Program-made: the position numbers and the translations under genes
Shown: positions 34,755 to 46,126 of the stretch, piece after piece
Layout of the letters: each line of letters begins with the position of its first letter
How positions within the stretch are numbered: the first letter of the stretch is position 1
Assembly (NCBI RefSeq): GCF_030253575.1
Contig: NC_080568.1
Location: forward strand, 327,501-391,500
Reading direction: 5' to 3'
Length of the DNA stretch: 64,000 nucleotides
Source of the DNA: Rhododendron vialii
Taxonomy: Eukaryota > Streptophyta > Magnoliopsida > Ericales > Ericaceae
The notes under the pieces: model-generated
Database searches by the model: none
The model's input: only the letters and a program-made list of their open reading frames with translations
What the model was told of the DNA's origin: nothing

Positions 34755-35202
34755 CAGGATCGGTTCAAGATATTTGAATGCCCTAGGCCAAGTGATGGAA
34801 TAATACCCTATATAAATTTTCTAATTTAAAAATAATAAACAGAAATATCTTATTTATATATAATTTTTATTCATACTATTCAACATGGTAAATATTTTCG
34901 ACCTTAATGGCTTGTGCAGTTGCAATAATATTCAGTGGACTCAGGTTTGAATCACAACAGTCTTAATTTGTGTGATAAAAGAAATTTTTTTTTGCAAAAA
35001 GATACTTTAAAAAAATACCCTATCAGAATTTGAACTCAAGCATCTTATGTAAAAGAGCAAACACTTTACTTCAAAAGAGTTTCTATTATAGTTGTATACA
35101 TAAAATATATATACTTATTTAAGAAGAAATGTCATTTTTTTTGCCAAAAATATAGAGGCCTAAGACGGCGGCCTGTTGGACCTCCCCATTGGGCCGGCCC
35201 TG
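34755..35202 (+). mobile_element. hAT-type non-autonomous element next to the LRR promoter
   Basis: The ends CAGGATCGGTTCAAGA and the complement of GGGCCGGCCCTG are diverged forms of the common plant hAT end CAGGGCCGGCCC. The flanks CCTGTAGT (34747-34754) and CTTGTAGT (35203-35210) are an 8-bp target duplication with one mismatch. Its right end lies 14 bp before the TATA box of the LRR gene. Confidence 0.8.
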
Positions 35203-35216
35203 CTTGTAGTGCATCC

Positions 35217-35224
35217 TATAAATA
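35217..35224 (+). promoter_or_regulatory. TATA box of the LRR gene
   Basis: TATAAATA lies 66 bp upstream of the LRR start codon end, a normal distance for a short 5' UTR of about 40 bases. It is the only good TATA motif in the preceding 100 bp. Confidence 0.7.
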
Positions 35225-35289
35225 GTAGCCCAAGACTCGGAGTCCCTCGTAAGAATTCCCATCTTCCTTCACTCTAAAAAATCGACAAT

Positions 35290-36741
35290 ATGCAGTCTCT
35301 CTCCCATCTTCCCTCCCCTCACTTCTTCATTCTTTCCCTCTTCCTCTTCTCTACCCTCTCGTGCCTCACAGTCACCGCAGCAACATGCCACGTCGACGAT
35401 GAGTCAGGCCTGCTTGCCTTCAAATCGGGTATAACATCAGACCCATCCGGAAAGCTCAACTCATGGAGCCCCGGTACCGATTGCTGCAAGTGGTACGGCA
35501 TAACATGTGGTGATAATAACCGGGTCACAACTATAACCTTTAACGGCCAACCCGACAACTCCACCACTTTTTTATCGGGTACCATCTCACCCTCTCTCTC
35601 TAAACTCCACTCCTTAAACGGTATTTACCTCCAAGACACCGGTACCCTTTCGGGTACTTTCCCTTCTTCACTTTTGACGCTACAAAATCTCCAATACGTT
35701 TACATTGAAAACAACAAGTTATCGGGTCGAATACCCGGAAACATAGGTGACTTAACCGGACTTGTTGCGTTTAGTGTAGCCGGAAATAGTTTTTCAGGTC
35801 CGATACCGAGTTCAGTCTCCAAGTTGACTCAACTGATTCAGCTCAAATTCGGTGGAAATCTTCTCACTGGCACCATACCCATCGGAATTCAGCAGCTTAA
35901 AAACCTGACCTTTCTTGATTTGGGCCCGAACCGACTCACCGGAACCATACCCGATTTTTTCTCATCCTTAACTGAACTCAGAATTCTTAGACTTTCTCAC
36001 AACAAATTGTCAGGGACAATTCCGCCTTCAATTTCATTACTTTCATCTAATCTTATTTACCTAGAGCTAGGCCACAATGCTCTAACTGGACAAATCCCAA
36101 ATTTTCTTGGCAAATTCCACGGACTTGACACCTTGGATCTCTCTTGGAACAGATTATCTGGAACCGTGCCAAAAAGCTTCGGGAACCTCACCAAAATCTT
36201 CAATCTTGATCTATCTCACAATATTCTTGTCGACCCATTTCCTGAAATGAATGTGAAAGGCATTGAATCACTGGATTTATCATACAATGGATTTCACTTG
36301 GGGGAAATTCCCAAATGGGTTACTTCTTCGACTATAATATATTCTCTCAAGCTAGCAAAATGTGGGATCAAGACCAATTTAGACAATTGGAAGCCAGTGG
36401 AGACTTATTTCTACGACTACATTGATCTTTCAGAGAATGAAGTATCGGGCAGCCCAGTTGGGCTACTGAACCGAACCAATTACTTGGTGGGTTTTTGGGT
36501 TGAAGGTAATCGGGTACGGTTCAATATGGAGAGCTTGAAATTTCCCAAGACATTGAAGTACTTGGATTTGTCGAGGAATTTGGTCTTTGGGAAATTGCCA
36601 GTGGCCATTTCTGGGCTTGAGAAGATGAATGTCAGTCATAACCATTTGTGTGGAAAGATCCCGGCGACGAAGTTTCCGGCGAGTGCATTTGTTGGGAATG
36701 ATTGTCTATGTGGTCCTCCGTTGCAACCCTGCAAAGTGTAG
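35290..36741 (+). CDS. Secreted leucine-rich repeat protein (LRR family, PGIP/FLOR1-like)
   Basis: A single exon encodes 483 residues. The signal peptide is MQSLSHLPSPHFFILSLFLF… (about 1-30), followed by the LRRNT_2 cap 'DDESGLLAFKSGITSDPSGK' with the CCKWYGITC motif (about 66-74). About 12-13 plant-type LRRs follow (LxxLxxLxLxxNxLSGxIP; e.g. LTFLDLGPNRLTGTIP, LRILRLSHNKLSGTIP, LDTLDLSWNRLSGTVP). The C-terminal cap is 'FVGNDCLCGPPLQPC'. There is no transmembrane helix or kinase, so the product should be apoplastic. The closest relatives I know are the intronless Arabidopsis At1g33590-At1g33670 LRR proteins and At2g26380, and more distantly PGIPs, which bind ligands or fungal enzymes. The ligand here is unknown. 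Intact, no odd residues noted. Confidence 0.93.
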   Translation: MQSLSHLPSPHFFILSLFLFSTLSCLTVTAATCHVDDESGLLAFKSGITSDPSGKLNSWSPGTDCCKWYGITCGDNNRVTTITFNGQPDNSTTFLSGTISPSLSKLHSLNGIYLQDTGTLSGTFPSSLLTLQNLQYVYIENNKLSGRIPGNIGDLTGLVAFSVAGNSFSGPIPSSVSKLTQLIQLKFGGNLLTGTIPIGIQQLKNLTFLDLGPNRLTGTIPDFFSSLTELRILRLSHNKLSGTIPPSISLLSSNLIYLELGHNALTGQIPNFLGKFHGLDTLDLSWNRLSGTVPKSFGNLTKIFNLDLSHNILVDPFPEMNVKGIESLDLSYNGFHLGEIPKWVTSSTIIYSLKLAKCGIKTNLDNWKPVETYFYDYIDLSENEVSGSPVGLLNRTNYLVGFWVEGNRVRFNMESLKFPKTLKYLDLSRNLVFGKLPVAISGLEKMNVSHNHLCGKIPATKFPASAFVGNDCLCGPPLQPCKV

Positions 36742-36872
36742 AGCAACTTTACTAAGGCAGTGTTGGCTTTGTTGTAATGACCATATTAGAAATAAAATGG
36801 TGATTTCCTAAAATTCCTAGTAGAATGATCCATTCATTTCATACGGAGCTTTACTTGGGCCTTATTACTAGG

Positions 36873-36928
36873 AGTGATTATTCAGTTCTCTTAGAGCAGC
36901 AGTGATTATTCAGTTCTCTTAGAGCAGC
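36873..36928 (+). repeat. 28-bp tandem duplication in LRR 3' flank
   Basis: Two perfect copies of AGTGATTATTCAGTTCTCTT + AGAGCAGC lie head to tail about 130 bp after the LRR stop codon. Confidence 0.95.
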
Positions 36929-37481
36929 GGCACATTGTCATTCTCCACCAAAATTTTGTGGGATGTTTGGTGGAGAAGGTCATGAAGTACCGCGTGACGA
37001 TTTTTCAAGTAATAATTTTTCACCTAGCAAACAGTGTGATCAAGGTGTTCGTAAATTTGTCCAAATGTTCTAAATTATCACTAAGAATGACCATTCATCT
37101 ACATTGATGAACAACAAATTGTGCACGGCAGTGTTTGCTTTGTTTATTGATTCTAGAATGGGCATTTGATCACTCACCTATTTTTCTTGTTGAACTTATT
37201 TCTCTAAATTGATGAATAATTTTGTTTATAGACTTTCATTAAATAACAATTCCATTTCCAACAAACACTTGACTTAAAAATTTGGAGGATAATGAAGACA
37301 ATTTGGTGAATAAGAACATAAGATTTTGTGCTTTGTCTTCTTTCAAAAAAGAGTTACATTTTTAATAGTCATATTCCTAGTCACATAGTACTTCAGTAAG
37401 ACCTTTGGTTCTGCTCTTAATCTTGGCACTTACAAACCTGTGCTGTTGTCGTTCACTCCAATTATGGAGGGGGGGGGGGGT

Positions 37482-37825
37482 GCTGTGCCCGAATTCTGGG
37501 CCCACTTCAGTCTCGCTTCGATGATCGGAAGCATTTACTTCGTAGAGCTTGTCGAGTAGAACAACTATGCAAAAAATCAGCTTAATTGGATATCATTAAG
37601 TGCCTGATCGGAACCCATATAACTCTCGGTCCATGGGTTATAGTAGATTTGATCCAGTGTTTCGGATCCATTCTTTTCAAGATAAAAAGGTTCCAATCAA
37701 GCACTTAATGATATCCAATTAAGCTGATTTTTGGTATAGTTCTTCTACTCGACGAGCTCTACGAAGTGAACGCTTCCGATCATCGGAGCGAGACCGAAGT
37801 GGGTCCAGAATTCGGGCACAGTAGC
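37482..37825. mobile_element. Foldback element D (~344 bp)
   Basis: The inverted arms are about 130 bp: GTGCCCGAATTCTGGGCCCA, TCGCTTCGATGATCGGAAGC, CAGCTTAATTGGATATCATT and complements on the right side. A unique centre lies around 37620-37680. A G-run abuts the left end. No target duplication could be read. No coding capacity. Confidence 0.8.
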
Positions 37826-37955
37826 GCGCTGTATGTCAGTATTAAGTTAGCTCATGTTGTTATATCTTTGCCCATTATTTAAGTGAGATAGCTCTTGTTT
37901 CCCTCTAGTGGTGTATGGGTTAGGGGATAACTTCACTCACTCATAATTAACTTTA

Positions 37956-38106
37956 GAAGAGTGCTAGGGACAAAGAAAATAGACAAAGAATTGACCCTTA
38001 AAGTGTACATGAACGGCTTAGATTCACTGTGCAGTGCATCTGAACCGTTCATGTACACTTTAAGGATCAATTCTTTGCCTATTTTCTTTGCACGTAGCAT
38101 TTCTCT
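37956..38106. mobile_element. Short foldback element E (~150 bp)
   Basis: Arms of about 65 bp pair well: CAAAGAAAATAGACAAAGAA, CCTTAAAGTGTACATGAACG and complements. The loop is near 38025-38040. The flanks TAACTTTAGA and TAACTTTGAA may be a degraded 9-10 bp target duplication. The hairpin has the size and pairing of a miRNA-like precursor or a MITE. Confidence 0.65.
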
Positions 38107-38173
38107 TAACTTTGAAGTACGTATACCACTAAGACATTTTGGGACACTGCGATCGATCAACAATACAAATATA

Positions 38174-38339
38174 AGTTATTTGGGGGTAAATACGAAATAT
38201 TTAAAAAAGTGTAGGCTGAAATTCGTAAATGTAAGAATGTATATCCTGGTAACCATCAGAATGTAACCACCCCATAATCTGAATCTGTATCAAACCAACC
38301 TCAGCATCTCCGGCAACAATAAGAATTAAGAACAGGTAC

Positions 38340-38342
<3 letters not shown>
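38174..38342 (+). repeat. Duplicated leader-like segment, copy 1
   Basis: It matches 48904-49038: TTTGGGGGTAAA, TGAAATTCGTAAAT, TAAGAATGTATATCCTG, ACCATC-GAAT, CACCC, then AATAAGAA..AGAACAGGTAC followed by a CT microsatellite. The end CAG|GTAC resembles a splice donor after a leader exon. No coding sequence follows here. Confidence 0.7.

Positions 38343-38401
<59 letters not shown>
38343..38401. repeat. CT microsatellite
   Basis: A continuous (CT)n run of about 58 bp directly after the duplicated leader-like segment. Confidence 0.95.
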
Positions 38402-38404
<3 letters not shown>

Positions 38405-39075
38405 CGGTTCTCTCTGGTCATCTATCTCTCTTCCTTTAATTAATGTTGTGAACTATTTTAATCTAAGTTTTCATACTTTACTCATGTTGTGAACTATGAC
38501 GCTTTTTACTTGGGATTCTGGGAAGGTATCGATCAACCAACCGTTTGTTTGTTGACTTGTTCAACTTAAGATATCAAATGCCAAAAAAATACACACACAC
38601 AAAATAGTATACAATCAGCACGAATGAAAAATTGTACAATTCGTAGAGTTTTCTAAGGATCGTGTCTCAGACATCACATAATATGATCAGGTAAAAGCGA
38701 GCCACTAGACCAACCCTTGGTCTTGCTATAAAAGCTTTTAAGTCATAAACCCAAAGAACAAGGTCGATCCACTAGACCAACCCTTTGGGTCAAGTCGTAA
38801 GTTTGAGTTGATGGAGCAGCGGTTGATCTTTTGTAGCTTGTAATCTAACTAACTAACCTCTAACGTGCTTTTCAAAAGAAAAACCAAACAAACACTAACC
38901 CTTCCTATGGCCCCCTGAACAAAAAACACCGAGAGAACATATATAGACGTGTAATTTCAATACTAAAACTGGTAATAACACTGTTTTGGAACAACTATAT
39001 TACTGTATGTCTGTATAAAGCATTAAAGCAAAACCGAAAACAACGTGAAACAGCTATATTATGTCGAAAGGTAAC
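38402..39075. other. Intergenic, RG lyase 3' flank
   Basis: No gene recognised. The repeated 'CCACTAGACCAACCCTT' phrase (38702 and 38769) is a short local duplication. The 3' UTR of the minus-strand lyase gene should lie at the right side. Confidence 0.4.
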
Positions 39076-42000
39076 TCATATTGTGGCCTTATGAACCATG
39101 GTCAGGGGACCTTCCAAGTGAATGTAGTCGTACATGAGATACCGCCAAGGTGATTGTCCCCTTGCCTGTGTCAAATAAATCGTATTCTCCCCCTTCGCCA
39201 ATACAGCATTTGGAATCTCCACATTAAACAGCCAATATAGTCCGTGGATGCCGTGTCTAAACACTGCGTTGTCCCTCCCAATTAGTCCGCTTGAAAACAG
39301 AGGTCGCTTTGTGTTTGGATCGTTAACACGAACCTAGAAGCGTTATTTTATTTAGTAAAGGGTTAATGTTACATGAAGAAAGAAACATATTCAGTAGTGG
39401 TTTTAAGTTGATGTTTTGTACCTGCAATTCGCCTTGATTTGCAGATGCTAGTGCCACTTTTAATTTGTAGGTTCCGGTTTCATCCACCCTGTCGAGTTTG
39501 AACCTGATCTGCCATGTGGTTCCTTGAAGCGTGTTGTCATTTTTCCTCCTGCAAATGCAAATACCAAAACTTAGAAGTAAATAAGAATAACTGAGATTGC
39601 TCCGAGTTTGTTAATGTCGGAACTTCCATCAGTTCAAAGCAAGAACAAATGGTGTGACTAACTGAAATTAGCCTCCTTTGGCGATAAGTGGAGAACATGA
39701 AAATTGAACCTAGTTTGTCGATACTTGAAAATTCTATCAGTTAAAACCGAGAACAAATTGTGCCTAGATTCCTGTAGTTAACTTCAAATTGTGCCTAGAT
39801 TCCTGTAGTTAACTTCAAATTGTGCCTAGATTCCTGTAGTTAACTTCAAATTGTGCCATGTTTGTTAATCATTGGAACTTGGAACTTTTACGAGCTAAAA
39901 GAAATTAAGGACAAATTGTGCCTAGTTTGATGATAGTTCGAGACTATTTTTACATGTTCACCCGCTTATTTCACTACTTTAAAATCTCTACCAAGTCTTT
40001 TTTGGACTACGTAAAAGAAATCATGGGAGTACATGGACTAATGCTTGAAAATTTTCGGAGAATTTTTAATTGGAAAGTAACAAAAAAATTGATGGAAATT
40101 GCAATGTCCAAAGGCCTTGAACCACACCTAGTGACCTGAGCAAAGAACCAGTGTTTTGTATAATCACTAACACCGACAGTGTAGACCAAATCCTCTTTAG
40201 GGTATAGCTCCGCATATCTCTCCCACAATCCATACTGCCTAAACCTGCAAAAAAAACCAAAGAGGAAGCTGAATATTTCAGGTCAAATGTTTTACTTTCG
40301 ATTCAAGGATCAAAACATAGATAAGAGTTCATTTAAGGGCGATTTTTTTCATAGTTGTGCTATAGAAATCCTTTGATATTTGATTCCTAAGAAGTACCTG
40401 TCAGGAATCCTGTTAATATACTTTGGATCTGGATCGGGTATGTAAAATTCTGCAGCAGAGCGATCGGGAATGCCAATTTCCCACAACGTGGGTCCATCTC
40501 TAGGAGGCTCATATACAAGATGACCCAAGTGGATGTAACAACCTGCTTTCCAATGGACATCAAAATGCAGTAATGTAAATTGTGGTAGTTTATTTCTATC
40601 TATTATGACAAACAAAGAGGAAGAAATAGACCTGGTGTTATGGTAACAGGAACATCATTTCGATAATCTCCGATAAATCCAGGAACCCATGCGTAAAGAT
40701 TGTAGTCACCGGTACATACATGGTTGATGGAAAAATTGCCATTCTCATCTGCTCTCGTCCAGAATTGGTAGCCCTGATCCAAATAAAATGTTATCATGCC
40801 TTTGGATGCGATTTCGGATGAGGGTAGTTCTTATATTCCTCAGTAATATAGCTTAAAACATGCCGAACTGTTTTAAGCATCACAAGTCATCACCTTGGAT
40901 TCTCTCTGCCATGATCCAACATCCCCAGGAGGGGCCAACCCCACATAGGCACCCTTTGCTGATATATAATCCTTGCTTATGAATCTGAACAGGTTTAGTA
41001 TCGACAAATTTAAAATAGAAATGTAGTCTGAAATTCCTAGATAAAATCAAGACCAAGGCAAAAATAGTTTCAAAATAAGCCTGTACGTACCTGTCTCGTA
41101 CGAGTAATCTACCATTAACATTTCCACGTTGATCCGATGATGGAAAATCCTTGGATGCTGGAAAAGAATAGGGCCAGCTTTGGACTTCGGCCATCATCTG
41201 AAAATCAATGTCTATCAAAATCTGTTGTATAATCCGTCTTTTATTATCCATGTATTTATAACTTGCTAAGTCAAACCTGTCTTTTGGCATCCTCCCAGAG
41301 CGTAAGGGTATCATCTCTTGATTCTCCACCCACCACAGAGTTTAGATATATGAAAACGGGACCGAAAACTTTCTTCCATGCCTCGCCCTGTCCAATTTTC
41401 GGCCCGAGATCATACCCAGCATAATGAAGACTGGTAAACATCTGTTAATAGCATCAACTTTGGTATAGTCAGGTCATCTAAAAGGCAAAATTCATCCACA
41501 GAACACCTCTAGAATATTGTGACAATGGCACTTTTGAAAACTAACTTGTCCTTACTGTTTTTGTTTTCAAGTTAGAGGTCCACATTGATTCATCTAGCTG
41601 ACCCCAATTGATTGGGACATAAGGCTCGATTTGATTTGGTTTGGTTTATTGCTCTTCCAATAATTTTAGATACCTATTAGTCCTAATAGTGCAGGTAACC
41701 AAATTGAAGATATGTTTCTTCACTGCTAAAGCAAAACAAAGGTTCTCCATAATCAGCTTTGGAAGGTAAAAGTTACTTACAGCAAGACAAGTAGGACCAA
41801 CATGGGAGGAAAGGTTTTGTTTGAGGGGCCCACCCGACCGGAACTCATCGCTGGGCGTAATTTGCCAGAAGCCCACGAGAGGAGATTCCGTAGATATCCA
41901 ACCATGGACACGGAGATCTTTGTTCTCGCAGGAGTACTGGTACTTGTCATCCACCTGTGAGCATACAGTATCAGTAAAATTTGCTAACATTCGTCCACAA

Positions 42001-44100
42001 AAGAACAAAAAATACTACTCCACACGATCATCAAACCACTGTAGCAAAAACTACTTCAATGCATTCATGTGTTAGAATGAGATAGTTTGTGCTACACTTC
42101 CGCAAAATTATGTATGGAATGATCTTAGGAAAGAATGGAACCAGGTCTCCCTTGAAAATAGCATTCATCGTCAGTTTTAGCATACATTTTTGTTGTTTTA
42201 TAGCGAACCAGTTGGGAATGGGTATGGTATTCCACGATAATTACCATTCCATCTCAGAGAATTAGGCACTGCTCAGAAGTTTATTCCATAAATACTTCAG
42301 TTGAAATCAGAATGGGCTCCAAAAATAAGCATTGGTTCGTATTTAGCAAATCAACTGAATGAGGAATGAGGGAAGTGTTACCTCTCCTTTAAACTCAGGC
42401 TCTATAGGATTTACAAGGAGGACTGCTTCATCATATGCCAGGCGTTGGCAATTTTTGGCATCCCTGTCTTCTGGCAGCGGCATAAATCTTCGCCTATTAT
42501 CTGCCACAGCCATGTAGTGAAACCTAGATAGTTCAAAAGAACATTACTTTTCTGCCATCTCTTGATTTTCAAAAAGAAAACGCGGGTTATTTTGTGCTAT
42601 ATACTGATACAACAAAGATTCGCATGTACTTTTCTTCTCTGAGCTTGAATGCAATCCTGGTCTGACTAAGGCTGAAAGCTGGCCATTCTGGCGAACCTAA
42701 ATGTTCATAAATGGCGTAAGAGTAGAAGCCCGAGGAACCGCGAAGCACTATAAACCTGGAAAAATCATTGTAGTGAGGATAATAGTAACAACCACTTTCA
42801 TGATCCAAATAGCATTACAATAGGAAGAAAGAACCTTTTGTCTATATTTAGGGGGACAAAAATATCGCCCGGAAGGGAGGGTTCCCATGGTCTTGAGAAT
42901 GACACCTCTACTTGTTCCTCTGTTTTCATTATTACTTCAAACTTTGTTCCACTAATCCTGCACAATGATCAGTTGGTTGTTAAATACTTCCCTTGCTGTT
43001 ATTGTTCACTGCTCATACTCAGAGAGAGAGAGAGAGAGAGAGCATACACTTCCAAACCTCCTTTTTTGCTTCCATCAACTGAATCCCAATTAACATCCCA
43101 GTAACTACAGGGTCAATATGAAGAATTAGCGAATATTTGGGTGAAGCTAAATGGAAAACTAGTTCTTTAAATTACTGTGCGTAATAAAAGTCAGCGAATT
43201 TTACTTGGTCTGCAATATTTTTCCTAGTAGTGGGCCTGTGGTCATTAAAAACTAATGTGCCAGATTAATCATTAAAGTAATACCAATCAGGAGTTCAGAT
43301 TTTTTTTTAACAACTTAGGGCACGTTCCACTAAGAGAAATAATAATATTAGAAAGCTCTTGTTTACCCTCTACTTTAGTATGCAGAATTTAAAAATTGGG
43401 TAGGCGAACTCCAACGAACTCTAAAAAAATTTACAACACATAAAAGGCAATATATAAATTTTGTCAATATAAGTTGTGGCGATACTACCAAAACCATTAT
43501 TAATTACATATATAATCAATCAAAGCAATGTTAAAAAGAACATTATCTTTCTCAAAACTATTGGTTGGGGGGTGTTTAGTTGTTCAAAGTGTTTTTTGGG
43601 CACGGAAAGATATATGATTTTAACGTTTTGGCATAAAAACCTACTATAATTTTAGCAGAACTAGAAATGTGCGCAGGTAGGACGTACGGTCGCCCAGACT
43701 CACCCTCCCTTCTGTTTGTCCTTGCTTCTACTGCTTTCATCTGCGAGCAAATTATTGATGCCGTTGTAACTGATCCCAGTGACGATACCCTCGGGATTTG
43801 ATAGGGTAACTTGAAGGATGCCGTTATCGATCACCACCTGAATTAAGCAGATGGTGGAAAAAGTTTATGACTTTTATATATATCATTAATATGACGAGTA
43901 TATGCTTACTAATTCTAGATAGAAGCCTTTGAAACTAAAATGAATTAAGTTAGGTGTTAATTAAGCATCAGAACAACACAGTACTATGTTTCAGAACAGT
44001 TAACAAAATATTTCAAAGCAAAGTTATTTACATGGCGATCTTGAATCTGCAGCTTCACCCCCTGAGGCGACATTGATCGAACACCCATTCTTATGCACAT
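39076..44100 (-). CDS. Rhamnogalacturonan lyase (PL4 family)
   Basis: I traced about 15 exons with consistent GT-AG junctions, giving roughly 640 residues. It starts M(CIR)[17 protein letters not shown]; the ATG at 44100 and an in-frame ATG at 44088 are both possible. The N-terminal catalytic part includes [29 protein letters not shown], '[16 protein letters not shown]' and '[20 protein letters not shown]'. The fibronectin-like part has '[13 protein letters not shown]', '[14 protein letters not shown]' and '[18 protein letters not shown]'. The C-terminal jelly-roll part has '[19 protein letters not shown]', '[14 protein letters not shown]', '[19 protein letters not shown]' and 'VRVNDP'. This is the full three-domain order. 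PL4 lyases split the rhamnose-galacturonate backbone of pectin RG-I by beta-elimination. No signal peptide is visible in the first exon, so an upstream exon or unconventional export is possible. Confidence 0.93.
39755..39857 (+). repeat. 31-bp tandem repeat, three units, in RG lyase intron
   Basis: The unit AAATTGTGCCTAGATTCCTG + TAGTTAACTTC occurs three times without change, plus 10 bases of a fourth. Degenerate relatives surround it at 39590-39755 and 39860-39940. It lies between the exons ending near 39550 and 40135. Confidence 0.95.
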
Positions 44101-44750
44101 GCATGCACTGGTTCCTGCATGGGAGAAATTTGTCATTCTGCGCGCTAATTAATTAACAAAATAACATACTATCAAAGTATCAAACTTATTTTTGTACTAT
44201 CAAGCACCCGATCGATGATTTTGAGAAAAACATTAACATGACTTACCTCTCTGGAAGTCTTCAAGTAGCTAGTTATAGTAGTTTTATATATATATATATT
44301 CTAGGGAATAAAGCAATGAATTTTCTTTTGTGGCACAAGGAAAAGAGAGAAAATCTTTAGAATTTTATCCAATGAAAGATGTTTCTGCCCTTAGGATTAC
44401 GCCCCTATTTATATAAGTAGGAGTGCCAACGATAATAAGGTAATTACATGGAGAGTGAAGACCAAGTAAAGTAATATATGGAAACCAAGACTATATACTA
44501 TAAGAAAAGGAAATATAAATGTCTCATCCGAAACTAATTTAGAAACATGCAAAACAAGTAACACTAAATAAGATCTCCTTACTATTCCTAAATAAAAGCT
44601 ACGAGATTGGATCGGCAACTATGCAATGCGTGGCAATTCTTATTTACCAAATAATAATAACAGTTCAAATGATCATAACAATAATACTAGTAGTATTTTA
44701 ATTTTTCACTTGCAATTTACAGTTTGGAATTGGTTAACTTTGAAATCGTA

Positions 44751-44752
<2 letters not shown>
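44101..44752 (-). promoter_or_regulatory. RG lyase upstream region
   Basis: A TATATATATATAT stretch at 44287-44300 and a 'TTTATATAAG' near 44409-44418 are possible TATA elements on the minus strand. No other gene is seen here. Confidence 0.35.

Positions 44753-44806
<54 letters not shown>
44753..44806. repeat. AT microsatellite
   Basis: An (AT)n run of about 54 bp directly before the direct repeat that starts with TAGTGTTTACCCGTG. Confidence 0.95.
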
Positions 44807-44809
<3 letters not shown>

Positions 44810-45225
44810 TGTTTACCCGTGTCTATGACACTACCCACTCCGATTAAAATTAGAATTACCCTTTGAATCTTAATAGTGGCTCAAATTGATAGCGCTTTTG
44901 TAATATATTTGTAAGAGTGTGGGTGCTTTCTTAAGAGAGTTGGAGAGCACATATCAACCATTGGATCAAATGAATCTCAACCCTTCTAACAACTTGTATT
45001 TGTATGGGACCCATACCCTTGTGTTTTATTATTTAGACTAGTGTTTGTCCGTGCCTACGGCACTACCCACTCTTTGATGGCATTTTAATATATTTGTAAG
45101 AGTGTTTGTGTTTTCTTAAGAGAATTGGAAAGCACACATCAGCTCTTGGATCAAATCAATCTCAACCTTTGGATCAACTTGTCTTATGTGGAGGCCCACA
45201 CCCTTATATTTTATTAGGTAGAAGA
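44807..45225 (+). repeat. Two direct copies of a ~190-230 bp repeat
   Basis: Copy 1 begins TAGTGTTTACCCGTGTCTAT (44807) and copy 2 CTAGTGTTTGTCCGTGCCTA (45039). Both continue through ACTACCCACTC, TATTTGTAAGAGTGT, TTTCTTAAGAGA-TTGGA, GCACA-ATCA-C and TTGGATCAAAT-AATCTCAACC, and end TTTTATT(A/T)AG. The 'CTAGT…CCGTGC' opening is common in plant interspersed repeats. The family is not assigned. Confidence 0.8.
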
Positions 45226-45554
45226 TTTATATGGAATTGGGTGAGTTGGATTTTCGTGCAGTAGTTATCCAAACTGATTTAAATGATATGGCAATTACCT
45301 TTTTATCCTTTTAAATTACTTACACCAGCAAGAAAGAATTCCCATTCACCAAAAGTGACATAATCTGTGAGATTGTTTTTGTCAAAGTTTTACAAACCAA
45401 AGCTCAACTAATGCTTTAAATTTTACATTTTTATCGGATATATCTGCCTATAGTTCCGTGAGAAATTAGAAAAAAGAGAGAATTATCTAGGAGTACCATC
45501 TATGATCTGGTGGGTTTTTATTTATTCACATATATATACCTGGATCCCTTGAGG

Positions 45555-45705
45555 GATCCCGGAAATTGGTTTGGTGCAGGACTGTGCTGAGAGCCGTTGG
45601 ATCCAACGGCCAAAGAGAAAGCAAAAAACTCGCAGGAAATTACATTTTTCCCCCTCACATTCACACTTCCCCCTTGGTTTCATTTCACGGCTTCACAGTT
45701 CGGAC

Positions 45706-45743
<38 letters not shown>

Positions 45744-45830
45744 CGAACCAGAGAAGGGAAAACGAAGAACGCGAACCAGATAACAAACGCGAAGAACGCG
45801 AACCAGAAATCTTCTGCATCCACCAAGGTA
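45555..45830 (+). promoter_or_regulatory. Gene 5' leader, copy A (plus strand)
   Basis: It begins GGAAATTGGTTTGGTGCAGG, passes TCACATTCACACTTCCCCCT, a (GA)n tract (45712-45737) and AGAACGCGAACCAGAAATCT, and ends CCACCAAG|GTATCTCTG (45827|45828), a good splice donor. An inverted copy is at 47566-47816. It looks like a noncoding first exon. The next plus-strand gene is CNX7, whose ATG follows an acceptor-like CTGTAG at 51787, so this may be its leader; the 6-kb intron this implies is unproven. Confidence 0.5.
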
Positions 45831-46095
45831 TCTCTGTATCTCTCTCTGTGTCTCTCTCTCTCTCGATTTGTTCCCATTCGATTTAGGGTTTCATTTCTCT
45901 CAAAAAATTGGAGAAACTACAGATTTTTTTTGTTAGGGTTTTGATTCTCTAATCTCTCTCTCTCTCTCTCTCTCTGGATCGTTCTCTATCTAAGAAATTA
46001 GATTTTTTTTTTGTTAGGGTTTCGGTTTCGATTTCGACTAAGAAGAAGAAGAAGAAGAAGATCGACTGGAGAAAGTGATTGAACCAAATAAGGTA

Positions 46096-46126
<31 letters not shown>

